64,000 bases of DNA from Oreohelix idahoensis (Eukaryota; Mollusca; Gastropoda; Stylommatophora; Oreohelicidae), in assembly GCA_024509875.1 (NCBI GenBank), contig JAMPIV010019876.1:1-64000 (forward strand). The letters are read 5' to 3'. Numbering within the stretch: the stretch's first letter is position 1; the number at the start of each line of letters is the position of its first letter. A model generated the notes under the pieces. The model saw only the letters and a program-made list of their open reading frames with translations, made no database searches and was not told the DNA's origin. A program made the position numbers and the translations under genes. Positions 12,671-24,160 of this stretch are shown piece after piece.

Positions 12671-13696
12671 GAACGAACGAACGAAAGAACTTTATTTTCA
12701 AAGGGTTAAGAATTGGGCACGCAGGCCCATCTGACATTCTGCCCTTCCTCTCTCTTATCATGTATACTGTATCCTTTCATCCTCACATTTACTTTAAGCA
12801 TTATTAAGGCATTTATCATTATAAAAGTAATATAACATCATACATTTGCAATAATCATCATAATTAAAATATGTTTTTAAAATAAATTAAAGGAAAAAAA
12901 ATGAAAAACAAAGAATTAAAAAAAAATAAAAAAATGTAATGAAAATGAAAAAAAAATAATAATTTAAAAAAAAAAAAAAAAAAAATAAGACATAAAAATC
13001 GAATTCCTCATACAGTAAATTAGTGATTTGAGACATATTCAGAGGTGTGTTATAAGAACTCGTGAAATATTCAAACGGTCTGCTACTGAATGACTCAGGG
13101 ACTCGGTGTTTTTTTCCAGTGCACGCGAAAAACTTTACGAGAGGTGAGCAGCTTTGAGTCTCATAGCAGATATCTGCAATAGTAGACAACTCCCTCCTGG
13201 ACGACTTATAAGATGATGATAGGAAACTCTTTACAGAGCGATACAACAGGAAGCAATCTGATCATCAGAAGAAGTCCCCCCCGTCCGACAAGTGTTTCGG
13301 CCCTATATACTCCTTTACACTCTAAGGGGGGCGGGCCCACTTGGGTCATGACTCCCAAGCGTCTCAGCTTCCTGTTGTCTTGCATCGAAAATGAACCCAT
13401 TTCACTTATGGTAGCAACTTTAAATTCCACAACTCCGCCAGCCGTGGAGGCAATTGTGAAAGTAACAAAGAGAAGACAAATTATTCCGTTCGTTCCGTCG
13501 CACACACTGAGACACCAGCGCGAAGTCAACGAGTCGCCACTGCGCGTTCCCCACTGGACTTTTGATACTGACACCCCTTATAGTATACACCGCTTGTCGC
13601 CCCTGAGTCGCAGCCCGTTCACTAGTCCACCACAAACCTCAGCGTATTGTGGACTTAGAAAAATTCCTGGTGTTTTCTGTACCGCAGCGTTTATTG
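12671..13696 (-). other. Possible 3' region of the HERO-like LINE
   Basis: Read on the minus strand, this stretch lies downstream of the LINE ORF and ends near 12671 with AATAAAGTTC followed by a (TTCG)n tail. That looks like a polyadenylation signal and microsatellite tail of a retroposon. It also contains long A/T homopolymers (12890-12985). Whether it belongs to the ORF upstream or to a separate element is not settled. Confidence 0.4.
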
Positions 13697-15121
13697 TTAC
13701 GATCTCCATTCCCCATTGCGGTTGTTCCACAGCCAGCCTGATGCCTTTTCGGCAGTTTCACTAAGCCTCTTCAGGGCCCTTGTTCTCGACTGTCCCCTCA
13801 GCCCCAACAGTTTCAATAGATCATACACTGATGCAGCCACAAGCCCTCTTGCACCCACTTCAACAGCCATGACCCTTGCAGTGAACCCATCGTGTCTCAG
13901 ATCTGCGGCCAGATCACTATACTTGGCCGCTTTGAACGAATGTTGCTCATCTAACCTGGATTCAAATGGCACGGTCAGTTCAATCAGTATGACCTGAAGC
14001 GTTGCTGCAGAATGAAGCACTATATCCGGCCGTCTCCGCGATTTTCGGATACTCTCTGGATAAGCCCCTCGTCCAGGTAGGTCTACCGCCATCTCCCAAT
14101 CATTTGCACAATCAAGAAGAGATGGTAAACTGCTACCAGGTTTATTCGGTTTGGGGTGTGCTGACTTTCCTGCCCTCAGAAAGTATGTGTTTGCGGTGTC
14201 TGGCCGGACTTTGCTATTCGCCTTCATTCTTGCCAGATCTATTGTCGCAGCAAGCTCATTTAGCACTTTGTTATGGCGCCAAGTGTATCGCCCTTGCCCT
14301 AATGACACCTTACACGCTGAGAGCACGTGTTCAAGTGTCTGCCTCCCCTGGCACAGGGGGCACCGCTCATCATCCGACTTTCCCCATTTCACAAGGTTGG
14401 TGGCCGATGGCAGCAGGTCATACAGTGATCTGACAACGAAGCTGAGCCTAAGAGGTGCCATATGCCATATATCATTCCATGTCAAGGACCTCTGCAGGGC
14501 TCCTTCCCATGTAGTCCATTGGCCTTGTTGGACCTGCTGCACTGCTTTTTTTTGCAACCTCTTATCATTCTCAGCTTCTCGTATCTCCTGAACTACCATG
14601 TCTCTGCGCTCCCTGCTTGATGCCTTGGACCACCAGCGGATGTCTTCATGACCAAATCCCCGTCTATTCGTTTGTGTGTATCCGATTACCTCCCTCAGTT
14701 TGAGTGACTCTTGGGCAGCATCAACAGCTTCTTCCACTTTCCACTTCCTTCCCGTTTTCAGTGTGGGCTGAATGGACTTAACCACGTCATCAGCTGACTC
14801 GCGTAGCATCATTGCAAGCCTTGCCTTTCCAACTTTGTACTCTTCAACAACTGACTTGAAAGGAAGCAGAAGTTTTGACTTTTTGCAGTACAGTGCTACA
14901 TCTGACAGACCTGGTGGTACTCCTAGCCATTTTCTCATGAACTTGTTGACCTTCTGCTCTATGGCTTCCACTGTACTTGTGCTTATTTCATATATAAGCA
15001 GTGGCCACAGCAACTTTGGTATCAACATGAACTGGAGGCACCACAGTTTGAACTTCCCCAGGAGTCTGCTTTGGTCTATGATCTGTAGCCCTCTGTCTGC
15101 CATTTCTATTGTCTGTTGCAC
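13697..15121 (-). pseudogene. R2/HERO-like LINE, C-terminal half with restriction-like endonuclease
   Basis: A 474-codon open frame. The first 130 residues match the segment that follows RT in R2/HERO-type LINEs (KLWCLQFMLIPKLLWPL, then KWLGVPPGLSDVALY). Near residue 255 is a CCHC-type zinc motif (CPLCQGRQTLEHVLSAC). Near residues 365-400 is a PD-(D/E)xK-like endonuclease signature (RRRPDIVLHS, then ILIELTVPFE, then KAAKYSDLA) and VEVGARGLV. This endonuclease nicks target DNA to prime reverse transcription in the family. RT itself is missing, so the copy is 5'-truncated near 15121, but the remaining frame has no stop, which suggests a fairly recent insertion. HERO versus another R2-like clade is not decided. 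Confidence 0.82.
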
Positions 15122-16299
15122 TGAAATATCTGATAATTCGTATAACCTTTGTTTTAAATTGTCTTTTAATCATACATTTTTTGGGGGGTTTTTTGTTGTT
15201 GTTGTATATACTACAAGACAGACCTTTCCAACAAGCGATGTTGAGCTGGAAGCAAATGGTCTTCTAGGTCGTTCAGTGCTAGAGCATCTTGCTTTACCGT
15301 GGGATGATAACGAAGATACATTTTTGATAACAACTTCAGTTTTTCAACACTTGAAATGGATTTTTCACCACGTTTAACATGATTTTATGAAACTTTTAAC
15401 TTTTTAAGTAGGAACTGTGAAGTTATCGATGTGTTTACTTTACACTTAATTTATTTTTTATTGTTTGAAATAAAATTAAGCCAAAATTTTAAATGCATTT
15501 TGGCAAAATTTAACTAGCAAAGCAGTTATTATAAAAGTCCGATTATTTAAACACTATTTTACTTGCGAGATTGTTATTTTCTCTGCATTAGTTAATCAAT
15601 TTACATTCCATTACATTCTTTCTCGTCAGTAATTAAAAAAAAAAGAAAACACTGGGGGTACACACAAAGGGGGGTGGGGTAAAAGACTTGTGACGTCACA
15701 TAATTGGGGGGGGGGGGGGTGTTGGGTTTTTGTGACGAAATGTGGCAAAAATGTTGAGGCGTTAAAAAAAATGGCAACAATTGGGTGACGTCATATAAGG
15801 ACGACCCCTCTTACGCGATAATATCTGTATGTATCTGTCGGCGTATGTGTTTATGTGTACATATGAATGTATCTACGTGTTGTTCGGTATGTATGTTTAT
15901 CAGATATCTGTTTATGTCACGTGTGTGCGTGTCTGTGCGCGCGCGTGACCTTTCATCGTTATAATGTTCACACCACTTAATTGTGACTCTTTATTACAGG
16001 CCGTCAATTACCTTCCTACTTTAACACCGCATTACCCTTCCAACATACCGGAAATACTTAATGTGAGGGATAAACGCACAGCCCATATCAACTTTGCGGT
16101 CAGCACGCTTCTAAATTGTACCCTGTAAAACACGCAAATGACCTTCTACAGGTCTAAATGACCTTTGCGCAGACTCATCAGAAGGTAGAGGAAACAAAAA
16201 AAAATGTAATGGAATGTCAACATTCAATCTTGACCAATGGGAAAAGGAAGGAGAGAGCCGGCGTATGAATACATTGTCTAAAGCCAAAGAAGAAGCGTC
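15122..16299. other. No gene recognised; poly-G tract
   Basis: AT-rich, no supported coding frame. A poly-G run lies at about 15705-15718 and a GT-rich stretch at 15820-15950. Confidence 0.5.
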
Positions 16300-16560
16300 G
16301 GATTGGTAGAGTGGTTTTAGCGTTTGTCTCTCACGGCTAAGTTATGGGGTTTCGGGTTTGAAACTTGGTAACGTCACGATCCAGCCTATTCAGCTGTAAA
16401 AGGATATCTGTCTTTGAGTTAACAAAAGCAAAAGCAGCAAGTAATAAAACTGATAAAGTTGGGCTGAGTATAGTGACATCTCTAACACTTCACCCCCTTT
16501 CCACAGTATCTACTGTGGGACTACCTTTACCTACACCTTTAAAACCAAGAAATACCTGGA
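16300..16560 (+). repeat. tRNA-derived SINE
   Basis: The head contains a degenerate A box (GGTAGAGTGGTTTTAGCG) and a B box-like GGGTTTGAAACTTGG, as in pol III promoters from tRNAs. The body (ATCCAGCCTATTCAGCTG, then AAAGGATATCTGTCTTTG) matches the SINE at 41480-41705, so they form one family. The end of the SINE is directly abutted by a LINE insertion. Confidence 0.65.
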
Positions 16561-17154
16561 CATACAAAAAGGCTTACTTACTTACTTACTTAGTCGTTCC
16601 CCTTCTACCGTGAGGTGTAGAGGTTTGGAAGAGAGAGCGCCAGACTATCCTATCGGCTGTCTTCCTCCTGGCCTGGTTCCATTCTAGTCCTCGATCCTTC
16701 AAAGATTGTCTAATGTTGTCCTCCCAGCGGACTCTGGGTCGTCCTGGGGGTCTGGATCCCTGGCTCTTTGTTTCCCATGCTTGTCGTGGTATCCGATCTT
16801 CTCCCATTCTGCAGACATGGCCAAACCATCTTAATTGGGACTGTTCTACTTGGGTCTGCAGGGGGTATGATTTAAGGCCTTGATGTATCGTCTGGTTGCG
16901 TACCATGTCTCTTCTTGTTACTTCAACCACCTTCCTCAGATACCTCATTTCTGAGGTTTGGATCTGGCTTTTATGGGTTGTAGTCATTGCCCATGACTCG
17001 CATCCGTATGTCAAGACTGGGACATAGGTGGAGCGGTATACAGCCATCTTCGTTTTCTTACCAACCTCTCTCTTGCTGAGGAATCCTCGATTTATGGCCT
17101 GAAAAAGTCTCCCAGCTGCTGCTTTTCGAGTGGCCAACTCTCATACAAAAAGGC
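16561..17154 (-). mobile_element. 5'-truncated LINE with 13-bp target site duplication
   Basis: The direct repeat CATACAAAAAGGC at 16561-16573 and 17142-17154 flanks a 568-bp insert. The insert ends (minus sense) in a (TAAG)n tail and carries the LINE C-terminal frame 17137-16586: YVPVLTYGCESW, RYLRKVVEVTRRD, RWFGHVCRMGEDRIP, GRPRVRWEDNIRQSL. This is the conserved region after RT in RTE-like LINEs. 5' truncation, tail and duplication are the marks of target-primed reverse transcription. A second copy of the family lies at 22244-22590. Confidence 0.85.
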
Positions 17155-17389
17155 AACAACCAAAAATTGTAGACTTTTCACGAGTGAATAGTAAAAGTGG
17201 TTTCCTGCTTTGTTTAGATTCGTGTTTTGACCTGTTTTCTCACTGTTAGCCGATACTTCAGATATTAATGTTTAGTATGGTTCAACATTACTTTTTAATA
17301 CCTTGACTTTTTCTGACTTGTATAACTATTGATTTAGACTGTTATCTTTACTTGTACTTACTACTCTTTCCTTCCACTACTGCCATGAA

Positions 17390-18096
17390 GTTTAGTGGGG
17401 AGCTGAAGTTTCAGTTCTTCAGCCAAGTGTGTCACATTGGCTGCTGTAAGCTCGTGTTGTTGTAGGATGTCTCTGATGTTGTCTATCCATCTACCTTTTC
17501 GTCTTCCCCGTGCCATTGTAGGCGCGTTGTGGTAATTTATTTGTAGTGGTAATTTTTTAGTGGTAATATCATGAGGACATTTTCATGAGATGGTAAACCA
17601 TTCAATTTTCTGTGTTTCTATATCTTTGTTGCAGGGCGTAGTTCCTACAATTTTTCTAATGTCATGATTTTTCATTCTGTCACTACTGCTAACATTAATG
17701 GCTTTTTCACACAGGATGTGATTGTCCCCGCTTGTACTTTTGTCAGGAGCCATGTTTGACTCCGAGTTAGCAAGAATGTACTATTTATCAGCTGTCCATT
17801 AGTTGAAATACTGATATTCTAAGGAATAGTGGTGACAGTTGGTAAGTCCCTGCACTGGCTGTTTAACGTCTTGTTTTAATTTCTCTGTCAAGTCTTCCAT
17901 TTTCAGTAAAAATGCTTCCGAGATATTTGAACTCGGAAACCTGCTTAATCCTGATGTTATTGACATGTATGGTAAGTGAGCTTGGCGATCTATTAATCTT
18001 CATAGTTTCTGTCTTTAAAGTATTAATCTTCAAGCTGTTTCTTTCAAAGGGTGAAATAAGTGCATCTTTACGTTGTTGCATTTTCTTTTTCTTCAT
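17390..18096 (-). pseudogene. LINE relic (post-RT region)
   Basis: The frame at 18096-17863 shows KINTLKTETMKI and VSEFKYLGSIFTENGR, the YLG block after RT. Further on (about 17520-17390, another frame) GRRKGRWIDNIRDIL and LAEELKLQLP resemble the LINE C terminus. The middle is too decayed to follow. It is a different family from the neighbouring LINE at 16561-17154. Confidence 0.65.
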
Positions 18097-20450
18097 ACAT
18101 TAGGCTTTGGTGGGACGAAATGGACAACCTCTATCGATCTTTGGTTCTCTCCGGCAGTATCGGTACATTTGTGGGACTGATTTTTATTTTGAGCTATCAA
18201 TTATCGCACTTTTCTGTCTTTCTTTCTTTCTTTATTTTTCTGCTAAGTAGCAGATATTTGATTTTATTAAATCACCCTGTAGGTGATAAATATCACATTT
18301 GGTTGACGCTACCCAGATTTGTGGTTATAGGCGCGGCAGATTAAAACGTACATCGGTCAGAGCTATCGGCTTAAAGCACCAAAAAGACACGGCGTTTGCG
18401 TACTCATACGACAGATAAAGAGATTACTGTCTGTGTGACACATGTGGACAGACAAGACTGAAATAATCGCTTCCGGTCACTTGGTTAAAAGTAATCATGG
18501 ATTTATTACATTTTAGACAATATGAGTCTACAAATGTGTTTGTGAGAGTGTATGCAAGACATCAAATTACCATGGTAGGTAAACGTGACCTTCTGCACAA
18601 TTTTTCCATGTAGGAAATATTTTGAAACTGCCACACCCGACCTGTTTGAAATGATTGGATCTTTCTGATTAGATTCATAACAATATTGAGGAGAATATAA
18701 CCTGACCATTTTCGCAGTTTTATCTCACTGTGAATTGCAAGATCACCAAGACATCAGACCTCGCCAGAGTGAAGACTAGATTCATAATTCCTTTTTGTTA
18801 ACCGGACCTTTTATTGGAGAACCAGATAAGACTTACAGAGCACAAGAAATCTCTTTCAAATTTTAATAAGGAACACCGGGACTAGGAAACTGAAAAAAAA
18901 AACACGGAGTCAGAAGGGCATCTATTGTAAAATTAAAGACATCCCAGACGCGTGTATGAGAACAATTCGTCTCTTTTATTCATCTGAGCAAACAAGTCTG
19001 TAGCCAGGATTGGCGTAAGTTGTGACTTACATTTCATATTTTATTACTAACATGTGAACATATATACGTATATATTACCATGTGAAGTTTAATGTGTGAA
19101 ACTCGCTATTGGATGTCAAAGTCATTTGAGGCTGGCAACCTCAGTATCTAGAATGATAATTCATGAACCACCACTGCACGGGATGGTGATTGCTTTATTG
19201 ATAGTTTCGTAAAGAGAACTAAAGGCATACAGTAGTTCCAGGTTCCCTATGGAGCAGGGAGGAAACGATGAAAGAAATTATGTACATTCTAAGTATAATT
19301 ACATTTTCAAAGCAGTGTAAATGTCCCTATAAATATATTCAATATAAAATTAATGTAATTTTTCAAGCTTTAAACCAGTGTAAATGTCAATGTGAAAATA
19401 TTCATTTTAAATTAATAGAAGTTTCAAACCTTTCCACAAGTGTAAATATAAAGGAAACATAAATGAATTTATATTGTGAACACTTTTCAAACAGTGGAGA
19501 TGTAAATGTAAAACATATTATATCTGTACGTTTAATCTTTTCATTTAAATGTATTGTAAAGCAAAACTATTCATTTTAAATGTAAAGGAAGTTTTATCCC
19601 GAGGGAATACATTTATTTCTCATCGAGGGTAAATTCTGACATGGGATGGTGGTATGGGAAGATAGAAACCCATAACTATGGGTTGAAAAACGCCATACTC
19701 AGAAGAGCGTTTCGTTTCTATTTCTATTACCAGTTATTGGTGGTACCAGCAGAAAGTACTATCTCTGGAACCAAGTGAAGGTAGAAGTGGACTGACGTTT
19801 TGCGAGACGCCATCATAAGAGGGTCTTATAGACAAACGCAGAACCAACTTAGCCGTTACTCCTTTCTTGAACGTTCTGGGAACGTGCGGCGCCTGAACTT
19901 TGACCAAAAAAACGAGCGAGAGCAGAGTGAAAGGAACTGACCCAGCAGAAGAAGAAACTACCATTGGCAGCTAAGTGACAATATCCGCTGCCAAAAGTGA
20001 CCTCTCTTATTCATTTAAATCCCAATCAAGTGATGAAACCTTTTCTATAACTATTCAATTTATTTTCCAACTGTTAAAACTTAAAGTGATTATTAAATTT
20101 TGTTATTTGTAATGTTACAAATTTAACTTCGATTTAATCCTTTTAAATGTATTACATGTTTGTCTCAGTCAAAGTTAATAAACACATGCTCTAAACAGAG
20201 CTATACATATAATAATAATAAATTCCACTGATTAACTCAGCGGTGGTCGCTTAACGAGCTAGAACAACCATTTCTAAATTCTTCATAAAAGTGTCGGCAG
20301 ATTATAGAATTAACGTGCTTACCGACAGTCAGCGTTGTTTTCGCTTATCTGAATATCTTATGAAGACTCCCATGTGATAGAAGCTTTACTACTCTTCTAT
20401 CGACATTTCTGCCAAGAGTAATCTTGTGTAAAGACAGACTCCATTGAAGC
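18097..20450. other. No gene recognised; AT-rich
   Basis: Nothing coding is supported. The region includes a degenerate tandem repeat listed separately (19305-19590). Confidence 0.5.
19305..19590. repeat. Degenerate tandem repeat, about 60-bp units
   Basis: About five diverged units share TTTCAAAC..AGTGTAAATGT followed by an AT-rich stretch with ATTCATTTTAAATTAAT. The 64-codon ORF inside it reflects the repeat and not a gene. Confidence 0.5.
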
Positions 20451-20574
20451 CGATCATAAATACTCTTGAGTTTTGGTCACTGTTGGACCACTACTGCAAA
20501 GCAGGGGAGGCAATACCGTCACATTTGGTCATCTGCAAAACATAACTCATTATGTGTGTTGTAATCTTTACTTT

Positions 20575-20757
20575 CTATGTTTCCTTCACTTTCTGGGTTT
20601 GCCTATAGATTTCCTTCTGATGTATTTTGTTCTTATAAATGTTGAACAGTAATGGTGATGGTATACAGCCTTGTCGAACTCCTGTGGTTGTATCAAATGT
20701 TTCATTGAGTTTATCAGTTGTTGTTACTACAGTTTTGCATGTATGGTAATCTCTCAT
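20575..20757 (-). pseudogene. LINE reverse transcriptase fragment
   Basis: A short frame contains TTTGVRQGCIPSPLLFNIY, the conserved motif of non-LTR reverse transcriptases (GVRQGC..SP.LFNIY). No other RT motif is clear on either side, so this is a small relic. Confidence 0.65.
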
Positions 20758-21185
20758 GTTATCTAAAAGCTTCCCCTATATTCCTTCTAAGACTGACCGA
20801 AGGTTATTAGTATCCACTCTATCGGATCTATCCAACTATCTTACCTATAATTCTATCCACGAGATTGCTATCATTTTATTTAAATCTACTCGACATGTGT
20901 CTGTTTGTTTGTTTGCAACCGTATCATTAAGGAATACAGCCTTACATAATTGCTCACATTTTTGCAGACATTAATCTGCCTCGGCCAGGAGGCTGAATAG
21001 AAATGGACATATAGGGAGATCGAAAGATATAAAATCCAAATTGCTCTTCGTTTTTCTTCTCGTGGCCATGCAGCGAAATCTATCTCTCTCACGTGACTGG
21101 CCGCCTTTTTTAGGCTTTTCTCCCAGTTATACAGTTTATACAGATAACAAATAACGAAAATAGGAAAATAGTAGAAACTCATTAG

Positions 21186-21477
21186 AGAAGGATAAGACTG
21201 ATGGACAAGACAGATTGGTAAGATAGATAAACAAGACAGAAGGATAAGACAGATGGACAATACAGATAACATGACAGATTAGTAAGACGCATGGACAAGA
21301 CAAATGGCACGACAGATTAGTAAGATAGGTGAAGAAGACATATTGGTAAGCCAGATTGGTAAGAAAGATGGACAAGACATATTGGTAAGACAGATGGACA
21401 AGACAGAGTGGTAAGACAAGTGGAAAAGACAGATGGACAAAACAGAAGGACAAGACAGATGAACAAAACGGATAGAC
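21186..21477. repeat. Purine-rich degenerate minisatellite
   Basis: Repeated variants of AAGACAGATGGACAAGACAGA and AAGACAGATTGGT run for about 290 bp. The minus-strand ORFs (LSCPSVLSI-like) are by-products of the repeat. Confidence 0.65.
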
Positions 21478-22243
21478 AGTAGCATGTAAGTCACAAATAA
21501 AAACGACAATGAGAATTCTAAAAACGACCAAGAGAAATATTTAGAGAACGAAAACGTGGAAATATCTATTTTATACCTTATGGTCCTAGGGTAATGGAGA
21601 AGGTCAAAACGCACAAAGGAACGTATGCTTTGAAATAAAAGCAGCCTGCCTATTTTCACTCGTTCTTTAATGGGTTGCGTTTCTTTGTTCATACGTTGTA
21701 TTTAGTGGCGCACCGTATTCTTCCCGTGGTTCTCTGAGGCAACACAGAAATAACAAAACTACCGCTTCCTTAAGCATGACGTAAAAGGCGACTAACATGA
21801 GGTTGTACGGGAGTTTGGTATTCTTATCGTGTTAACCAAATTGATACAGAAACCACTGCTGCAAATTCACATTACTGCCTTTGTGGAAGTTTTCTACAAC
21901 GGGACAATATGCAGTAGCTGCTCCGTACTCCTTAAATAGCAAAAATGGAAGCAATGAAGATTTGGACGCATCTGAAACGAGAAAGCATTTAGACAAACCT
22001 CTACACCCCAGGGTAAAAGAGGAACGATCAAACAAGCTCGTTTAAAGTTCAAATAAAAATGGTTTACTGTACACCCAGAGTTAGATATGAGGCGTACTAA
22101 TCATTACTAAGAAGAGATCAATCGATAATTGTCGGACTGAACAATTGAAATATCATTTTTTTTTAAACGAATTAAAAACTGCGGAAAAAGATTCTTTACT
22201 TGTGGGTACATCTGACTTTTAAGTGTCGGCTGGACAAGAGCAC

Positions 22244-22590
22244 AATACTTACTTAGTTGTTCCTCTTCTACCCTAGGGCGTAGAGGTTTGCCAGAGAGAG
22301 TGTCATACTATTTTACAGGCGGTCTTCCTCCAGGCCTGGTTCCAATCTAGTCCCCGGTCCTACTGAAATTGTCAAACGTTATCATCCCAGCGAACTCTGG
22401 GTCGTCCTGGAGGTCTGGATCCCTGGCTCTTAGTTTCCCATATGTGCCGTGGTAACTGATCTTCTCCCATTCTGCAGACATGGCCAAACCATCGTAGTTG
22501 AGACTGTTCCACTTGGGTCTGCAGGGGCTAGGTTTTGAGGCCATGACATATCGTCTGGTTGTGGATCATGTCTCTCCATGTAACTGCAAC
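22244..22590 (-). pseudogene. 5'-truncated LINE fragment
   Basis: Close relative of the LINE at 16574-17141: the plus strand shares GTAGAGGTTTG, CAGGCCTGGTTCCA, CTCTGGGTCGTCCTGG, CTTCTCCCATTCTGCAGACA and GGGTCTGCAGGGG. It has a short TAAG-type tail at its left end. The frame is broken. Confidence 0.75.
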
Positions 22591-22674
22591 TCGAAATTTC
22601 ATTAGCTTTTATAACGAGGGAACTCCGTCAACCCAGAGATCTACTTAACCGTCCTCTCAGAACTACTGACATAA

Positions 22675-22825
22675 TGTAGGAGGTAGGAAGGACTGTACGG
22701 TAGGGAAGACTGTACAGTGCCTCCTACCTGGCGGTAGCGGACACTGTGCAGTGAGCGATACCTAGGTACCGCCCTCTGTACAGTGAACCTTGCCTGCTAG
22801 GTAGGAAGTACTCAACTTGGGTAAG
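22675..22825. repeat. Palindrome-rich repeat (ACTGTACAGT cores)
   Basis: Four spaced variants of the palindrome CACTGTACAGTG occur together with GTAGGAAG and CCTCCTACC words. A related cluster lies at 42030-42205. I do not know the family. Confidence 0.55.
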
Positions 22826-22913
22826 AAGGACTTAACATTTTTAAGGTAAAAAAAAAATTGGAAATCCGTACATAAATATAATTAATGCTGTATTGTTTGT
22901 ATTGAGAAATGGC

Positions 22914-23005
22914 TGTGCCAGTAAAACCAAAGCCATAATACATGATAATTGCGTTTATTTTTCTACTGGGCAGTGTATAAATAAAGAAAATTAATAAAGT
23001 AAAAC
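22914..23005 (+). repeat. Direct repeat copy 1 (pairs with 23870-23964)
   Basis: TGTGCCAGTAAAACCAAAGC, then CATGATAA, TTTTTCTACT and CTGGG(C)...TATAAATAAAG recur about 956 bp downstream with roughly 80 percent match by eye. Possibly the edges or common ends of an unrecognised element. Confidence 0.6.
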
Positions 23006-23589
23006 TGGATAGATGACATTCCTTCGACATACAGATCTAACCGACGAAAATCAGTTTGCGTCAGTTAAAAATCTGTTAAATTATATATATTGCTTATTTA
23101 GTAACTACTATTACCAAAAGAGCATTAAAAATTATTTTTTACCTTAACATAAAAAGTCAAATAATTTATAACGTCATCTGCTCGCATTGTGAAATGTGTT
23201 GTTGTTGTTTGCGTTCGCTCGACCATATCTCACTATTACATGCTGACTTTTTCTAAGCGGTATGTAGACTTACGTTGTGTCGTAGTTTACAGATGAGCTG
23301 CAATATCTGCGCATTTCGGCCCGACACATTCGATTTCAGCACGAAATTGTTGCGGGTTTGCTTTCCCTGCCATCTCACTCCCACATGAATGTTTTACCTC
23401 ATGTCCATACAATGGTCTTCTGTGTCCAGAACACTTATAGCGGAGCAGGCAACGAAGCTTATTTTTTTCGTCCGTAATAAGTTTAATTGTAATCGAGTTA
23501 AGTTGTTATAGATAACTAGCTATTTTTGAATTACGATACAAGAAGCTTTGTTAACATTTCAAAATAGATATTTTTGTCACGTTATTAGA

Positions 23590-23840
23590 TATCGTCGGCG
23601 TCTGTGGCCTAATGGATATGAACGCAGTTTCATAATCCAGATATACCAGGTTCGAAACCTGCTGCGGGCGGTTTGGTAGCAGATCGCTTTGTGTGGATTT
23701 TTAACAATGGTATAAGCGCCGTACCGTTCAGAAAGCAATGGCAAACTACTGAATGAAAAAAATTGCCTAGAAAAATCACAAACAGCCAATAAAAGCTGGG
23801 GTTGATTGCCACGTCCTGTAAAGGAAAAGCAACTAACTTT
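23590..23840 (+). repeat. tRNA-derived SINE
   Basis: The head reads as a tRNA-like pol III promoter: GTCTGTGGCCTAATGGATA (A box region) and GGTTCGAAACCTGC (B box) about 45 bp later. The body contains GGTATAAGCGCCGTACCG and AAGCAATGGCAAACTACTGA and ends in CAACTAAC followed by a T-rich tail. A functional tRNA gene is unlikely because the anticodon and acceptor arms do not pair. Confidence 0.75.
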
Positions 23841-23869
23841 TTTTTAATTAGATATCAGTGACGGTTATT

Positions 23870-23964
23870 TGTGCCAGTAAAACCAAGGCAATAAAACATG
23901 ATAAATTCCTGTTTTTCTACTTGGTAAAGCATCTACTGGGTATAAATAAAGAGTATTAATAATG
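23870..23964 (+). repeat. Direct repeat copy 2 (pairs with 22914-23005)
   Basis: Same words as copy 1: TGTGCCAGTAAAACCAAGGC, CATGATAA, TTTTTCTACTTGG, CTGGGTATAAATAAAG. Confidence 0.6.
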
Positions 23965-23989
23965 TTTTATTGCCTGCAACAGTACTAGG

Positions 23990-24160
23990 TTTTTTTCGTC
24001 GTCTCGGTTTACTTTGTCTTCTGAGTTTACTTTGTCTTGTGAATTTACTTTCTCCTCTGTGTTTTCTTCTACTTGTGGGTTTACTTCATCTTCTGGGTTT
24101 TTTCCAACTTGTGGATTTACTTCGTCTTCTGAGTTTACTTCGTCTTCCTAGTTTTCTTTG
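23990..24160 (-). repeat. 18-bp minisatellite, open on the minus strand
   Basis: About nine units of an 18-bp repeat (GTTTACTTCGTCTTCTGA on the plus strand). Read on the minus strand the units stay in frame and encode an acidic hexapeptide of the form (E/Q)D(E/K)VN(S/P). There is no start codon and a stop directly precedes it, so I do not call a gene. Confidence 0.6.

Noticed and set aside
12887..13246. 119-codon ORF ending in a Phe/Tyr-rich stretch
   Set aside because: The hydrophobic end comes from A/T homopolymers and not from a membrane protein.
13206..13764. ORFs of 122 and 183 codons on opposite strands below the HERO-like LINE
   Set aside because: They overlap each other and the LINE 3' region and show no recognisable domain.
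21136..21692. Three overlapping minus-strand ORFs rich in Leu, Ser, Cys and Val
   Set aside because: Products of the purine-rich minisatellite at 21186-21477; no conserved motif.
23590..23680. tRNA gene
   Set aside because: A and B boxes are present but the sequence does not fold into a full tRNA and is followed by a SINE body.
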